A stretch of DNA of 64,000 nt from Sphingomonas endophytica (lineage in GTDB: Bacteria > Pseudomonadota > Alphaproteobacteria > Sphingomonadales > Sphingomonadaceae). Within the stretch, counting starts at the first letter, position 1, and each line of letters starts with the position of its first letter. The stretch is taken from contig NZ_JACIJN010000002.1 in the NCBI RefSeq assembly GCF_014199415.1, positions 372,001 to 436,000 of the forward strand, given 5' to 3'. Positions 50,317 to 58,618 of the stretch are shown in pieces. A program made the translations under genes and the position numbers. The notes beneath the pieces were generated by a model. That model ran no database searches. It saw nothing but the letters and a program-made list of their open reading frames with translations, and had not been told where the DNA came from.

Positions 50317-50856
50317 ATGGTTGGCCAGCCGAAGACCCTCTATGATCTCCGCAAGGTGGAGGGTGCCGTCAACGTCACCTGCAAAGCGTGTGGTAAGGCA
50401 CGGCTGTACGATCTCGAGGAACTGATCAGCGTGCGGCTGTTCCATCGTCAATCGGTGGACTGGGACGTCGTGTTGCACGAGATGCCGTGCTGGCACTGCC
50501 CCGATCGCACCGAAACGCGCGTTGCGATCGTCCCCTATGCCGCCAATGATCGCACGTTGCGCGCGCGCCGCGCCGAGACGCTGGTCATCAACCTGGCGCT
50601 GACGGTGCTGAAGCAGGCCGCCTCACGCGCGAATAGGGATGGAATCGACACACCTGCGGTGCGGCTGGCGCTCCGTGTGCTGCGGCAGTTCCTCCCCGAC
50701 CGGGCGCTGCTGGTGCGGTTCTGGGAAGAGGGGCAGGCTGCCAAAAGCACCGCGACGAACGAGAGCCACTTCGCGCACGGCTGGATCGTGCAGGCGTTGC
50801 TAAGAGGCGGGCATTCGGTTTGGGCCGAATTCCGGCGGCCGGGCGACAGGGTCTGA
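50317..50856 (+). CDS. Phage/sphingomonad protein of unknown function with zinc-ribbon N-terminus
   Basis: The 179-residue protein has a possible zinc site formed by VTCKACGKARLYD and PCWHCPDR (residues about 21-60). A helical part (VINLALTVLKQAASRANRDG...) follows. Function is unknown. It is divergent from the HTH gene and stands at the start of the rightward accessory region. Confidence 0.6.
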   Translation: MVGQPKTLYDLRKVEGAVNVTCKACGKARLYDLEELISVRLFHRQSVDWDVVLHEMPCWHCPDRTETRVAIVPYAANDRTLRARRAETLVINLALTVLKQAASRANRDGIDTPAVRLALRVLRQFLPDRALLVRFWEEGQAAKSTATNESHFAHGWIVQALLRGGHSVWAEFRRPGDRV

Positions 50857-50921
50857 ATTTTTCGTCCGATCGGCGCAGGCCAGCTTGATCGTCCGCCATA
50901 GAAACAGCATCGGCCGTTTCG

Positions 50922-51422
50922 GTGATGAAACGAGTCGTTGTGTCCATCGAGGATCTTTCCAAGCGCGAACGCGAGTGTCTCGAACGGGTAGCAAAGCTGC
51001 AGGATTCGAAGACGATCGCGCGCGAACTCGGCCTCTCGAGCAAGACGGTAGATGGCCATATCGAGCGCGCAATTCGAAAAGTCGGGGCACGCGACCGTCG
51101 AGACGCTGCGCGGCAATTGCTTGATACGCTGCGGGAACCATTCCCTGAGGGATCATTCCCGGTGGCGCATCCTGCTTCCGGGAGCGAGATGGCACCCGTC
51201 GACCGGGTTCGGGAACCAAAAGCGGATTTCGTAGCCGGGCCGGCGGTTTCATCAACTGGCGATGAAGGTATCAGGAGGACGTCGCAAACTTCGAACTTGG
51301 CCACCATCGCGCTGGTCGTTGGTTCCGCTCTGGGCTTCGCCATGCTGATGCTCACGATGTCTGCGCTGACCCGTGAAGTTGAGAAGCTTGCACGCTTTAT
51401 CCTGTCCCTACGTCGCCCATGA
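50922..51422 (+). CDS. Membrane-anchored LuxR-type HTH protein
   Basis: The 166-residue protein has an N-terminal LuxR/GerE-type HTH (LSKRERECLERVAKLQDSKTIARELGLSSKTVDGHIERAIRKVG, in part LGLSSKTVDGHIERAIRKVG; residues 12-60) but no receiver domain. A C-terminal membrane helix (LATIALVVGSALGFAMLML, about 128-150) is present. This would be a membrane-tethered regulator. It overlaps the next gene by four bases (ATGA). Confidence 0.75.
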   Translation: MMKRVVVSIEDLSKRERECLERVAKLQDSKTIARELGLSSKTVDGHIERAIRKVGARDRRDAARQLLDTLREPFPEGSFPVAHPASGSEMAPVDRVREPKADFVAGPAVSSTGDEGIRRTSQTSNLATIALVVGSALGFAMLMLTMSALTREVEKLARFILSLRRP

Positions 51423-51811
51423 CCCGCAACCTTGCGGGCAAGAGGCTTCTCAAAATGTCAGCAACACGGTTGAATGTCGTCGCGCGCCGGGATCTTGTTC
51501 AGGCGGTTCGCAGTGCGTTCGTACCTGTCGAACACGCAACGATGAAGGGTGCCGCCGATGCGCAGCGCCTCGTCGGCTTCCTGATCGATCAACACCGCGA
51601 AGCCGCGCTTCCGCTGGACGTGGGCGGCGAGGTGCTGGCTTCGATCAATGAGGCGGCGCAGCTTCTGTTTGCGAGCCGGGAAAAGATGGTGAGCGCGCAT
51701 CTTGCGCTGCAAGCGGTCGCCGCGGAGCTGGGGCTGAACGAAGTGGGCTTCTCCCCGGATTGTCCGGCCTATGCCGCGCATGAGCGCCCGCCCCTGACAG
51801 CCGCAGCCTGA
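51419..51811 (+). CDS. Small partner protein of the LuxR-type regulator (unknown function)
   Basis: The 130-residue, mainly helical protein starts at ATG 51419, overlapping the LuxR-type gene. It contains FVPVEHATMKGAADAQRLVG and INEAAQLLFASREKMVSAHL. No membrane segment or known motif is visible. The coupling suggests that it works with the anchored regulator. Confidence 0.6.
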   Translation: MTRNLAGKRLLKMSATRLNVVARRDLVQAVRSAFVPVEHATMKGAADAQRLVGFLIDQHREAALPLDVGGEVLASINEAAQLLFASREKMVSAHLALQAVAAELGLNEVGFSPDCPAYAAHERPPLTAAA

Positions 51812-51849
51812 TCCCGCAGTCGGTTTGCTCCATCGAGGAGCGAACCGAC

Positions 51850-52269
51850 ATGCCATGGTACATTACCTTATACGTCTACGGCTTCTGGCCCGTCCTTATC
51901 GCCACTGTCGCTCTGGCATGGCGAAAAGGAGACGTGCCACTCAGAGCCGCCGGCCTTCTTTATGTCGTGGCAACCGTCTCAGAGGCGGTTGCCCGTCGAT
52001 CGAAAGCAATGCCGTGGAAAGAATTCGACTTGTCATTCGCAACTATCGATACTGCTCTGCTGATTGGTCTGTCGATATTGGCTTTGCGCTTCAATCGCCT
52101 TTGGCTGATATTTTCGGCCTCACTACAGCTCATTTCAGTTGTCGGCCATATCATGCGTATTGCGCACCCGCACATTCTCCCCCTAACGTACGCGATACTT
52201 ACTGGCAGCAGTGGTTATATCTGTCTCGCTATGATGTTCATGGCGTCGCTGTTCGCGAAAAGAGAGTGA
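51850..52269 (+). CDS. Four-helix integral membrane protein of unknown function
   Basis: The 139-residue protein starts PWYITLYVYGFWPVLIATVA and has about four membrane segments (up to GYICLAMMFMASLFA). It has a GAGGAG site. It follows the partner protein by 38 bases and overlaps the next small gene (GTGA). No family is recognised. Confidence 0.6.
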   Translation: MPWYITLYVYGFWPVLIATVALAWRKGDVPLRAAGLLYVVATVSEAVARRSKAMPWKEFDLSFATIDTALLIGLSILALRFNRLWLIFSASLQLISVVGHIMRIAHPHILPLTYAILTGSSGYICLAMMFMASLFAKRE

Positions 52270-52463
52270 AGCTTGCGCGCGTCATCGAACGCGAACTCCC
52301 GCCGCTTTGTCGGATGGCGCGTCGCTACGACCGGCGTCAACTCTGGAACGCAATCAATGTGTATCATGATTCGTTTCGCCGACCTTTGAGGTACATACCA
52401 GACGTTGAGGAGATGATCGGAGACATCGCGCACGCGCTTGGCCTGTGGCGCTCGCCGAAGTGA
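52266..52463 (+). CDS. Small basic protein of unknown function (65 residues)
   Basis: The frame starts at GTG 52266 overlapping the previous stop. It reads KLARVIERELPPLCRMARRY, and then RPLRYIPDVEEMIGDIAHAL. It looks like a folded helical protein; coupling supports it. Function is unknown. Confidence 0.5.
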   Translation: MKLARVIERELPPLCRMARRYDRRQLWNAINVYHDSFRRPLRYIPDVEEMIGDIAHALGLWRSPK

Positions 52464-52500
52464 CCGCTTCACCGTCCTACTCAGGCCGGCGAAGTTGCTT

Positions 52501-52659
52501 TCAGCCCAGTATGCTGCGCACGGTGTGCGCGAGTGCCGACAAGATGCCGGCAAAGAGGAGGGCGGCGGCGAAGACGTACTCGAAGATTGCGACGGCCCTA
52601 CGCAGCTGTTGCATGATCCTGCCTCGCCTCTCGGGCGTGCCAAGTTCTCGGTGTTCCAT
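52501..52659 (-). CDS. Possible 52-residue single-pass membrane protein
   Basis: The minus-strand frame starts at ATG 52659 (MEHRELGTPERRGRIMQQLR) and contains a good membrane helix (FEYVFAAALLFAGILSALA), then a short tail HTVRSILG. A GGGGA sequence precedes the ATG. It is short and without recognised relatives, so it is tentative. Confidence 0.4.
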   Translation of the reverse strand: MEHRELGTPERRGRIMQQLRRAVAIFEYVFAAALLFAGILSALAHTVRSILG

Positions 52660-52877
52660 CCCGGTCCCCTTCGGGTCTTTGCCTTTATCCTGTTCAATCG
52701 CGCATCATGCGGCCGAGGCGACTCGCGGCTCTACGAAGTCTTGTACAAGACTAGAACGGCTGGATGGAACAATCCTTGAGGCTCGGGCATGGTCGGGTCG
52801 TGTGCGATCGGTTGCACATAGCTGCATCGTGGCGGCCGTATGGGCCGAGTCAACGGCGGCTGAGCCGCGGCCGAATT

Positions 52878-52910
52878 GGAAAGCGCCGCCAACCGTGAGG
52901 TTGACGGCGC
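52878..52910 (-). terminator. Intrinsic terminator of the PEP-CTERM gene
   Basis: On the minus strand GCGCCGTCAACC (52910-52899) and GGTTGGCGGCGC (52894-52883) form a 12-bp stem with one wobble pair and a 4-base loop, followed by TTTCC. It lies 22 bases after the stop of the minus-strand gene. Confidence 0.7.
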
Positions 52911-52932
52911 CTGTTCTCGCAAGGGCGAAGCC

Positions 52933-53538
52933 CTAAGCGAAGCGGACCTTAGCGGCGACCGACTGACGGCGGCGCAACGCACCGCCGACCGCGCCGAAGC
53001 CCAAGATCATGAGAGCCCACGTCGCAGGTTCGGGCACCGCGCCGCCGGATGAGAAAGTGAAGTTGTCGCCGTAAACGCTCGACTCGCCCAAGTACCCTAC
53101 GCCGCCGAATTCCACGTAAGAAATGCCCGCGGCGGAGAGCGACAGAGTTCGCATACCCACGAAGGTCGACGGAATGAAGTCCGTAGCCGACATCAGCAGT
53201 CCGCCATTCGCGTCGAAGGCGCGTAGGAAGAGGCTGTCGTCGTCGGAACTATAGTCACCGAGATCGACGCTCACCGCGTTTGCGAGACTGCTGAAGGTTG
53301 CACGTATTGGCACGAATCTGGAGCTGGTATCGACGGCAAGAATGCCTCGGGTGCCGTTAGGAGTTTCGCCGTAATCGAGACCGACCACCGCGCCAGTGGT
53401 GGTCGGCCGGAAGGTGACGCCCGACTCAGTGTAGCTAGAGCCGTTCGGCACACCGTCGTTGAAATTGATCGTGGTGGCTGCCTGCGCGGCACTGGCGCTG
53501 CCGGCAATCACCATCGCACCTGCGATAAAAGTCTTCAT
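52933..53538 (-). CDS. PEPxxWA-type PEP-CTERM sorting protein
   Basis: The 201-residue protein starts at ATG 53538 (MKTFIAGAMVIAGSASAAQA, a signal peptide; site GAGGGG before it). The middle is beta-rich (INFNDGVPNGSSYTESGVTF). It ends in the sorting signal VPEPATWALMILGFGAVGG followed by basic ALRRRQ. This is the PEPxxWA form frequent in sphingomonads, whose proteins are exported and processed by an exosortase. It is unusual cargo for a prophage. An in-frame start 15 bases upstream is less likely. Confidence 0.88.
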   Translation of the reverse strand: MKTFIAGAMVIAGSASAAQAATTINFNDGVPNGSSYTESGVTFRPTTTGAVVGLDYGETPNGTRGILAVDTSSRFVPIRATFSSLANAVSVDLGDYSSDDDSLFLRAFDANGGLLMSATDFIPSTFVGMRTLSLSAAGISYVEFGGVGYLGESSVYGDNFTFSSGGAVPEPATWALMILGFGAVGGALRRRQSVAAKVRFA

Positions 53539-53977
53539 CGTTAGGCCCCTCAATGACCGACCTAATCGCCGGCTAAGCTCTTCTTCCTTCAGATTAAGGG
53601 CGCTCTCAACAGAGCTTCCTTACAAGACGATGCCTCGTCCCAGGTCGGCACAACGCGGAGCGTGGAAACCCCGCCGACGCTAAGAGAATGACGCGAGCGG
53701 CTTAGGCGCAATAGTAGCTTTTAGAGGCGCGGGAGAAGGCGGCTCGACCAAGAATGCCGCGGCTTTTGTACGGAAGGCGATTCAACGAACAGCTCACGCG
53801 AGCGTGGAGCCAGCCTTGTCAAGTGAAAGAGTACGCGCATGAGGTTTCTGATCCGACGCTCTGCTTTTTCATGCCACTTCCATGCGTTAGCAAGCCATCC
53901 TGCTTGTTTACAGTAGTGCAACGAGCGTTTAGCGGACGTAGCGTGGTATGGCAGCATGCCAAGGCGGCGGGGCGGGC
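53539..53977. other. Intergenic region between PEP-CTERM gene and the attR-side gene
   Basis: About 440 bases without a gene that I can support; short frames in it lack binding sites and coding character. It must hold the divergent promoters of both flanking genes. Confidence 0.4.
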
Positions 53978-55234
53978 ATGACAAGAAATCCTAATACTTA
54001 CGTCCGCATGAAGCGCATCGAGCTAAGGCAGCTCGCGAATACTATTGGGAATGAAGCGTTGCAGCGTTCAAGGCTGTGGCCCGCTGATGGTAGTGGACGT
54101 GAAGTTAAGGCGTTGACAGAGGCTATCGTTCGCCGCCTATCGGACAGCATAGCAATTGGTGACGTTCATGATGCCTTTTCTGATTTGCAAGCTTCGATCG
54201 GAGAATTCCGTAGCATACTGAGTAATTACTTTTTCCGAGCGGAGCTATCGAGCGTTCGTACGTGGATCGGAGAAGAGTCGTGGCGACCTCTCAGTATGCT
54301 GTTAATTGCCACGATCAGGGATACTGAAACGGGGATAGCGGAGCAGCTGTCCGCTTTGCAGAAGGAGCCAAGTCCGATTGAGAGGCTTGCCTCCCTTGTT
54401 CCAGACCAATCGCCTGCGCCGCTCAAATTTGAGGTTGCTGACGGTGTTCTCCGGGCGAAAGAGGTGCCTTTTTCTGTCGCCAAGCAAGAACAGGTAATCG
54501 CTGAAGCGGCTCGGTTGGAGCTTCTGTCAGAAGCGCAGACGATCTCTGATTATCTCACCTCGTCGAATCAAGATCCATCCTTCGTAGATGTGGTTGTCCG
54601 TATGAGGGATCTTTTAGGTGCAGAGATAAACATAATCCAGATAGGTATTTTCAATTTAACCTTGTCCAAAGTTGTCGACAAGATTGAGCAAGAGTTACCA
54701 GATTCTTGGCATGGAAGGCTTCAAGGTTTCTCTATTGGCATAGGCATGCTCGTGTCTCAGCACAAGGATTGGTTGCAATTTGCTGAAAACAGCGCGCGAG
54801 CGAACTTCCAGCAGGAAGATGCGAGGGCGCTGCAAGCCATTGGAAGAGAAATTGTTGATAAACTAGAACTTAATAAGCGTTTAGTTGATCCCGGCGTTCC
54901 TCGTGATCTTCGGCATGTCATGGGTTCGATGGGGAGTGGGCGTCAGTCGAACCAGCGCGCGCTATTTGCCTCATTAATGAGCTTTAGTAATTTACTTGCT
55001 GTAATTGCGAAAAGCGTCAGCAGTTTGAGTAAGAAATACAGTAGTGATGCGAGTGATGGCATAGGCGAGGGCGTAAAATCGGCGGCGAGTACCGCAACCA
55101 AGATCACTCTACTTTCTTTGTTCGGCACGGTTTTCATTAGTTTGGGCGCGGTTGCCGCGCGTGTGCTGAACGTCGAGTGGATAGGTGCGGTCGGCAAATT
55201 ACTAGTCGAGGCCGGAAAAAAGGGCGCGGGCTAA
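53978..55234 (+). CDS. Unknown AT-rich cargo protein with C-terminal membrane anchor
   Basis: The 418-residue protein (ATG 53978; upstream 53948 possible) starts MTRNPNTYVRMKRIELRQLA. A largely helical soluble part follows (WIGEESWRPLSMLLIATIRD, IGREIVDKLELNKRLVDPGV). A C-terminal hydrophobic helix (LLSLFGTVFISLGAVAARVL, about 378-400) and a short polar end complete it. Codon use is AT-rich compared with the phage body, as in the SEFIR gene at the other end. Place next to attR is typical for prophage cargo. No family is recognised; defence or superinfection exclusion is a guess. Confidence 0.6.
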   Translation: MTRNPNTYVRMKRIELRQLANTIGNEALQRSRLWPADGSGREVKALTEAIVRRLSDSIAIGDVHDAFSDLQASIGEFRSILSNYFFRAELSSVRTWIGEESWRPLSMLLIATIRDTETGIAEQLSALQKEPSPIERLASLVPDQSPAPLKFEVADGVLRAKEVPFSVAKQEQVIAEAARLELLSEAQTISDYLTSSNQDPSFVDVVVRMRDLLGAEINIIQIGIFNLTLSKVVDKIEQELPDSWHGRLQGFSIGIGMLVSQHKDWLQFAENSARANFQQEDARALQAIGREIVDKLELNKRLVDPGVPRDLRHVMGSMGSGRQSNQRALFASLMSFSNLLAVIAKSVSSLSKKYSSDASDGIGEGVKSAASTATKITLLSLFGTVFISLGAVAARVLNVEWIGAVGKLLVEAGKKGAG

Positions 55235-55288
55235 CAGCTATGTGCTTTTGACTCGACCACGCGGTGTCTGGCTACCGCACTGACGAAA

Positions 55289-55299
55289 TTAGCAGTACA
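55289..55299 (+). other. Candidate integrase arm-type site near attR
   Basis: TTAGCAGTACA, behind TGACGAAA, repeats the motif at 15639-15649 near attL. Confidence 0.4.
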
Positions 55300-55379
55300 C
55301 CGGTCAAGTTGTTGAGATTGGGTGGCGTGAACGAAGACTGAACTTCGCTAACAATCCTAGATTTCCGCATCTTCAAGGT

Positions 55380-55419
55380 GGATTTGCAGTCCTCTGCGTC
55401 ACCACTCCGCCATCGCGCC
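55380..55419 (-). pseudogene. tRNA-Cys 5'-half remnant at attR
   Basis: This part of the repeat equals the first 40 bases of tRNA-Cys (5' end at 55419 up to the anticodon loop). The sequence beyond 55380 does not continue as tRNA, so the copy cannot fold into a tRNA although it keeps the original promoter. Confidence 0.85.
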
Positions 55420-55441
55420 TCGAGGCCGGTGAGGGCGCGCA
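55380..55441. repeat. attR core: second copy of the 62-bp direct repeat
   Basis: It is identical to 15533-15594 and marks the right end of the prophage. The distance between the copies gives an element of 39,847 bp. Confidence 0.95.
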
Positions 55442-55468
55442 GATGCGGGCAGGGCGGCATGATGTCAA
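55440..55468 (-). promoter_or_regulatory. Original tRNA-Cys promoter, now driving only the remnant
   Basis: On the minus strand TTGACA (55468-55463), 17 bases, and CATCTG (55445-55440) precede the remnant at the same distance as the prophage-borne promoter precedes the intact tRNA. Confidence 0.65.
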
Positions 55469-55561
55469 GCCGCCGATTGCAAAGTGTGTTCCGCGCGCGA
55501 TACAAGCCCGGTGACGCAACGTGTGTTGCATCGATAAAACAGCTATGCCACAGGACGGCTC

Positions 55562-56236
55562 ATGACCCTCTCCGCCCCCGCTCTCCGGAATGACGATTTC
55601 ACCGCGATGCGCCAGGCGATGGTCGCCAGCCAGTTGCGCACCACGCAGGTCAACGATCCGCGCATCGTCGCGGCGATGGCCGAGGTGCCGCGCGAGCGCT
55701 TCGTGCCCGCCCATGCCGCGGCGCTCGCCTATGTCGACCGTGCGGTCGATCTCGGGCAGGGGCGCGCGCTCAACACGCCGCTCGCCACCGCGCGGCTGCT
55801 GGTGCAGGCGCGGCTCCAGCCGTCCGACCGCGTGCTGCTGATCGGTGCGGCGGCGGGCTATACCGCCGCGGTGCTGGCGTCGCTGGTCGCCGAGGTGGTC
55901 GCGGTGGAGTCGCTCCCCGCGCTGGCGGCGCATGCCCGCGACGCGTTGGCAGGGACCCCGAACGTCACCTTGGTCGAGGGGCCGCTGGAGCACGGCCATC
56001 CGGCCGGCGCGCCCTATGACGTGCTGATCGTCGATGGCGCGATCGAGGAACTGCCGTCGACGCTGGCGTCGCAGGTCGTCGACGGCGGGCGGATCGTCAG
56101 CGGGATCGTCGATCGCGGCGTGTTCCGGCTCGCGGCGGGGACGCATCGCGGTGTAGCTACCGCCTTGACGCCGTTCGCGGATATCGATTCGGTCAGACTT
56201 CCCGGTTTCGCGCGCCCGCGCAGCTTCACCTTCTGA
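55562..56236 (+). CDS. Protein-L-isoaspartate O-methyltransferase-like protein
   Basis: The 224-residue protein has the Pcm layout: MRQAMVASQLRTTQVNDPRI, VPRERFVPA, then a SAM motif I VLLIGAAAGYTAAVLASL (about 100-117) and PYDVLIVDGAIEELPS. Motif I lacks the usual EIGTGSGY residues, so isoaspartate repair is not assured. It lies 11 bases before a tolC-type gene, a frequent sphingomonad pairing. Confidence 0.8.
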   Translation: MTLSAPALRNDDFTAMRQAMVASQLRTTQVNDPRIVAAMAEVPRERFVPAHAAALAYVDRAVDLGQGRALNTPLATARLLVQARLQPSDRVLLIGAAAGYTAAVLASLVAEVVAVESLPALAAHARDALAGTPNVTLVEGPLEHGHPAGAPYDVLIVDGAIEELPSTLASQVVDGGRIVSGIVDRGVFRLAAGTHRGVATALTPFADIDSVRLPGFARPRSFTF

Positions 56237-56247
56237 GGATCACTCCT

Positions 56248-57783
56248 TTGCGCCTTCGCTCGCCGTCGCTGCTGTCATCGGTTGCCATCACATTGGTGCT
56301 GGCCGGGGCGATCCCGGCGGCGGCCACGGCGGAGACGCTGCGCGAGGCGCTGGTGCGCGCCTATCGCGACAATCCGACGCTCAACGCGCAACGTGCGGCA
56401 CAGCGCGCCAATGACGAGAACGTGCCGATCGCGCGGTCGCAGGGGCGGCCGACCGCCTCGGCGCAGACCGGGCTGACCGACAATTTCCTGCGCGGCGGCA
56501 ACAGCTTCACCACGCCCGAGCGCCGGCTGGACGCGCAATTGGGCGTCACCGTCCCGCTTTATCAGGGCGGGCGGGTGCGCAACGGCGTGCTGGCGGCGGA
56601 GACGCGCGTCGAGGCCGGGCAGGCGAACCTGCGCGGCACCGAGGCGACGACGTTCACCGACGTGGTCAGCGCGTACAACAACGTCATCCGGGACGAGGCG
56701 ATCGTCGGGCTCAACACGCAGAACGTCCGCGTGCTGGAAACCAATCTGCGCGCCAGCCGCGACCGATTCGAGGTCGGCGACCTGACGCGCACCGACGTCG
56801 CGCAGTCCGAGGCGCGGCTGAGCCTCGCGCGCGCGCAGCTGCAATCGGCGCAGGCGACGCTGATCTCCAGCCGCGAAAATTACGTGCGGCTGGTCGGGTC
56901 GCCGCCGGGCGTGCTCGAAACGCCGCCGGCGCTGCCGGCCTTTCCGCCGTCCGCCGACGGCGCAGTCGACATCGCGATGCAGGACAACCCGAACCTGATC
57001 GCGGCGCGGCGGGTGCGCGACGCCACCGACTACGACATCCGCGTCGCGCGCGCCAATCGCCGCCCGCAGGTCAGCGCGACGCTCGGGCAGAATTACTTCA
57101 ACTTCCTCGGCTCGCTCGGGCAGGGCAGCGCTGCCGGCCTCGGCAGCGTGCAGACCGGCAATGCGACGAGCGCCGGGGTCACGCTCAGCCTGCCGCTCTA
57201 TCAGGGCGGGCGTCCCGGCGCGCTGGTGCGGCAGGCGCAGGAATTGCGCGGGCAGGCGATCGAACAGGCGACCGCAGCCGAGCGGCAGGTGATCGCCTCG
57301 GCGCGCTCGGCCTATGCGGTGTGGCGCTCCTCGCTGGAGGTGATCGCGTCGAGCGAGGCGGCGGTGAATGCCAACAAGCTGAGCCTCGAGGGCGTGCGCG
57401 CCGAGAACAGCGTCGGCACGCGCACCGTGCTCGACATCCTCAACGCCGAGCAGGAATTGCTCAACAGCCAGGTGACGCTCGTCTCGGCGCGGCGCGACGC
57501 CTATGTCGCGGGCTTCGCGCTGCTGGCGGCGATGGGCCATGCCGAGGCGGAGGATCTGGGGCTCGACGGCGGACCGCTGTATGATCCGACGGTTCATTAC
57601 GCCAAGGTGCGGGGCAAGCTGAACGATTTCGATGACGGTCAACGCGCCGTCCCGGTGTCGCGCAGCACCGCCGATACGCCGGCGCAGAGCGCGGTGGTTA
57701 CCCGCCCGCTCGATCCGCTGCTCGAAAGCAATGTTGACAGGACGCCCGCATTGACGACAGGTGTCGACACACCACGCCCGTAA
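56248..57783 (+). CDS. tolC: TolC family outer membrane efflux protein
   Basis: The 511-residue protein starts at TTG 56248 behind GAGGAT. A signal peptide ends AAATA before ETLREALVRAYRDNPTLNAQ. Two TolC repeats with RYEVG-like RDRFEVGDLTRTDVAQSEARL (in part RFEVGDLTRTDVAQ) and the second-repeat VTLSLPLYQGGRPGALVRQA (in part SLPLYQGGRPG) make the trimeric channel. It should serve type I secretion or RND efflux. The C-terminus (about 440-511) is a polar extension. Confidence 0.93.
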   Translation: MRLRSPSLLSSVAITLVLAGAIPAAATAETLREALVRAYRDNPTLNAQRAAQRANDENVPIARSQGRPTASAQTGLTDNFLRGGNSFTTPERRLDAQLGVTVPLYQGGRVRNGVLAAETRVEAGQANLRGTEATTFTDVVSAYNNVIRDEAIVGLNTQNVRVLETNLRASRDRFEVGDLTRTDVAQSEARLSLARAQLQSAQATLISSRENYVRLVGSPPGVLETPPALPAFPPSADGAVDIAMQDNPNLIAARRVRDATDYDIRVARANRRPQVSATLGQNYFNFLGSLGQGSAAGLGSVQTGNATSAGVTLSLPLYQGGRPGALVRQAQELRGQAIEQATAAERQVIASARSAYAVWRSSLEVIASSEAAVNANKLSLEGVRAENSVGTRTVLDILNAEQELLNSQVTLVSARRDAYVAGFALLAAMGHAEAEDLGLDGGPLYDPTVHYAKVRGKLNDFDDGQRAVPVSRSTADTPAQSAVVTRPLDPLLESNVDRTPALTTGVDTPRP

Positions 57784-57813
57784 TGTATCGGGCAGCGTTG
57801 TGAGGTTGACCCG

Positions 57814-58425
57814 ATGGGGGATTTGAGCGGCGAGCCGTCGATGGAAGACATCCTCGCCTCGATCAAGCGGGTCATCAAGGAAGGCGACGCGCCCGCGCCG
57901 CGCCGCGCGCCGATCCCTGCGCCGGCGGCGCGCGACGAGGATGAGCCGACCCGCGACCAGATCCTCGAGCTGAACGAGCCGCTGGCCGCGCCGGAGCCGC
58001 CGGTCGCACCGCCGCCGGCTTCGTTCGCGCCGCCGCGGCTTGCGGAGGCGTTCGAGGAGCAAGTCTCGCCGCCGATCGCGGCTGCGCCGACCCCGCCGGT
58101 TGCGACGCCTGCTCCGGCTCCGGTGCCCGAGCCTGCACCAGTGGCGGCGGCTCCTACGCCGACGCCTGCGCCCGCGCCGACCTCTTCGCCGATATTAGAC
58201 GAGCCGCCGGTCGTCTCGGCGGCGACGGTGCAGGCGACCCGCGGCGCACTGGGAGCGCTGTCGAAGCTGATCGTCAAGCCCGAGCCCGACAGCGACGGGA
58301 CGCTGGAGGGTTTGGTGCGCGAGATGCTGCGTCCGATGCTGAGCGACTGGCTCGACCAAAATCTGCCGCATCTGGTCGAACAGATGGTGGCGCGCGAGAT
58401 CGCCAAGATCACCAAGCAGGGGTGA
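57814..58425 (+). CDS. PopZ/DUF2497-type polar organiser protein
   Basis: The 203-residue protein has the DUF2497 N-terminus EPSMEDILASIKRVIKEGD, a long acidic Pro/Ala-rich linker (about 30-145) and the conserved C-terminal helices (LEGLVREMLRPMLSDWLDQN, LVEQMVAREIAKIT). This is the PopZ plan: a disordered linker between partner-binding helix and oligomerisation domain. It is placed at the cell pole and binds chromosome partition proteins in alphaproteobacteria. It precedes valS in many members of this class; here two genes lie between. Confidence 0.85.
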   Translation: MGDLSGEPSMEDILASIKRVIKEGDAPAPRRAPIPAPAARDEDEPTRDQILELNEPLAAPEPPVAPPPASFAPPRLAEAFEEQVSPPIAAAPTPPVATPAPAPVPEPAPVAAAPTPTPAPAPTSSPILDEPPVVSAATVQATRGALGALSKLIVKPEPDSDGTLEGLVREMLRPMLSDWLDQNLPHLVEQMVAREIAKITKQG

Positions 58426-58451
58426 TTGTCACTCGCCGGATGAAGTTTCCC

Positions 58452-58534
58452 ACGTCGTCCCGGAGTTGATCCGGGATCCCGCTTCTTCTCACAGCTGGCG
58501 AGAGAAGCGGGACCCGGATCAAGCCCGGGGCGAC
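58452..58534. repeat. REP element with inverted arms
   Basis: GTCGTCCCGGAGTTGATCCG... and ...CGGATCAAGCCCGGGGCGAC are imperfect inverted arms, with CCCGCTTCT / AGAAGCGGG inside. It is a copy of the element at 60687-60768. Confidence 0.75.
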
Positions 58535-58618
58535 TTGGAAGCGCGATCATTGCCACCTTTGCGGGCAGCGCCGCGCGCGATTGTCTCGCGCGCAACCTTC
58601 TGCTTTATCATCGCTGGC

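Noticed and set aside
53721..53984. An 87-codon minus-strand frame between the PEP-CTERM gene and the attR-side gene
   Set aside because: No binding site, Arg/Leu-rich shadow-like composition, and no neighbour link.
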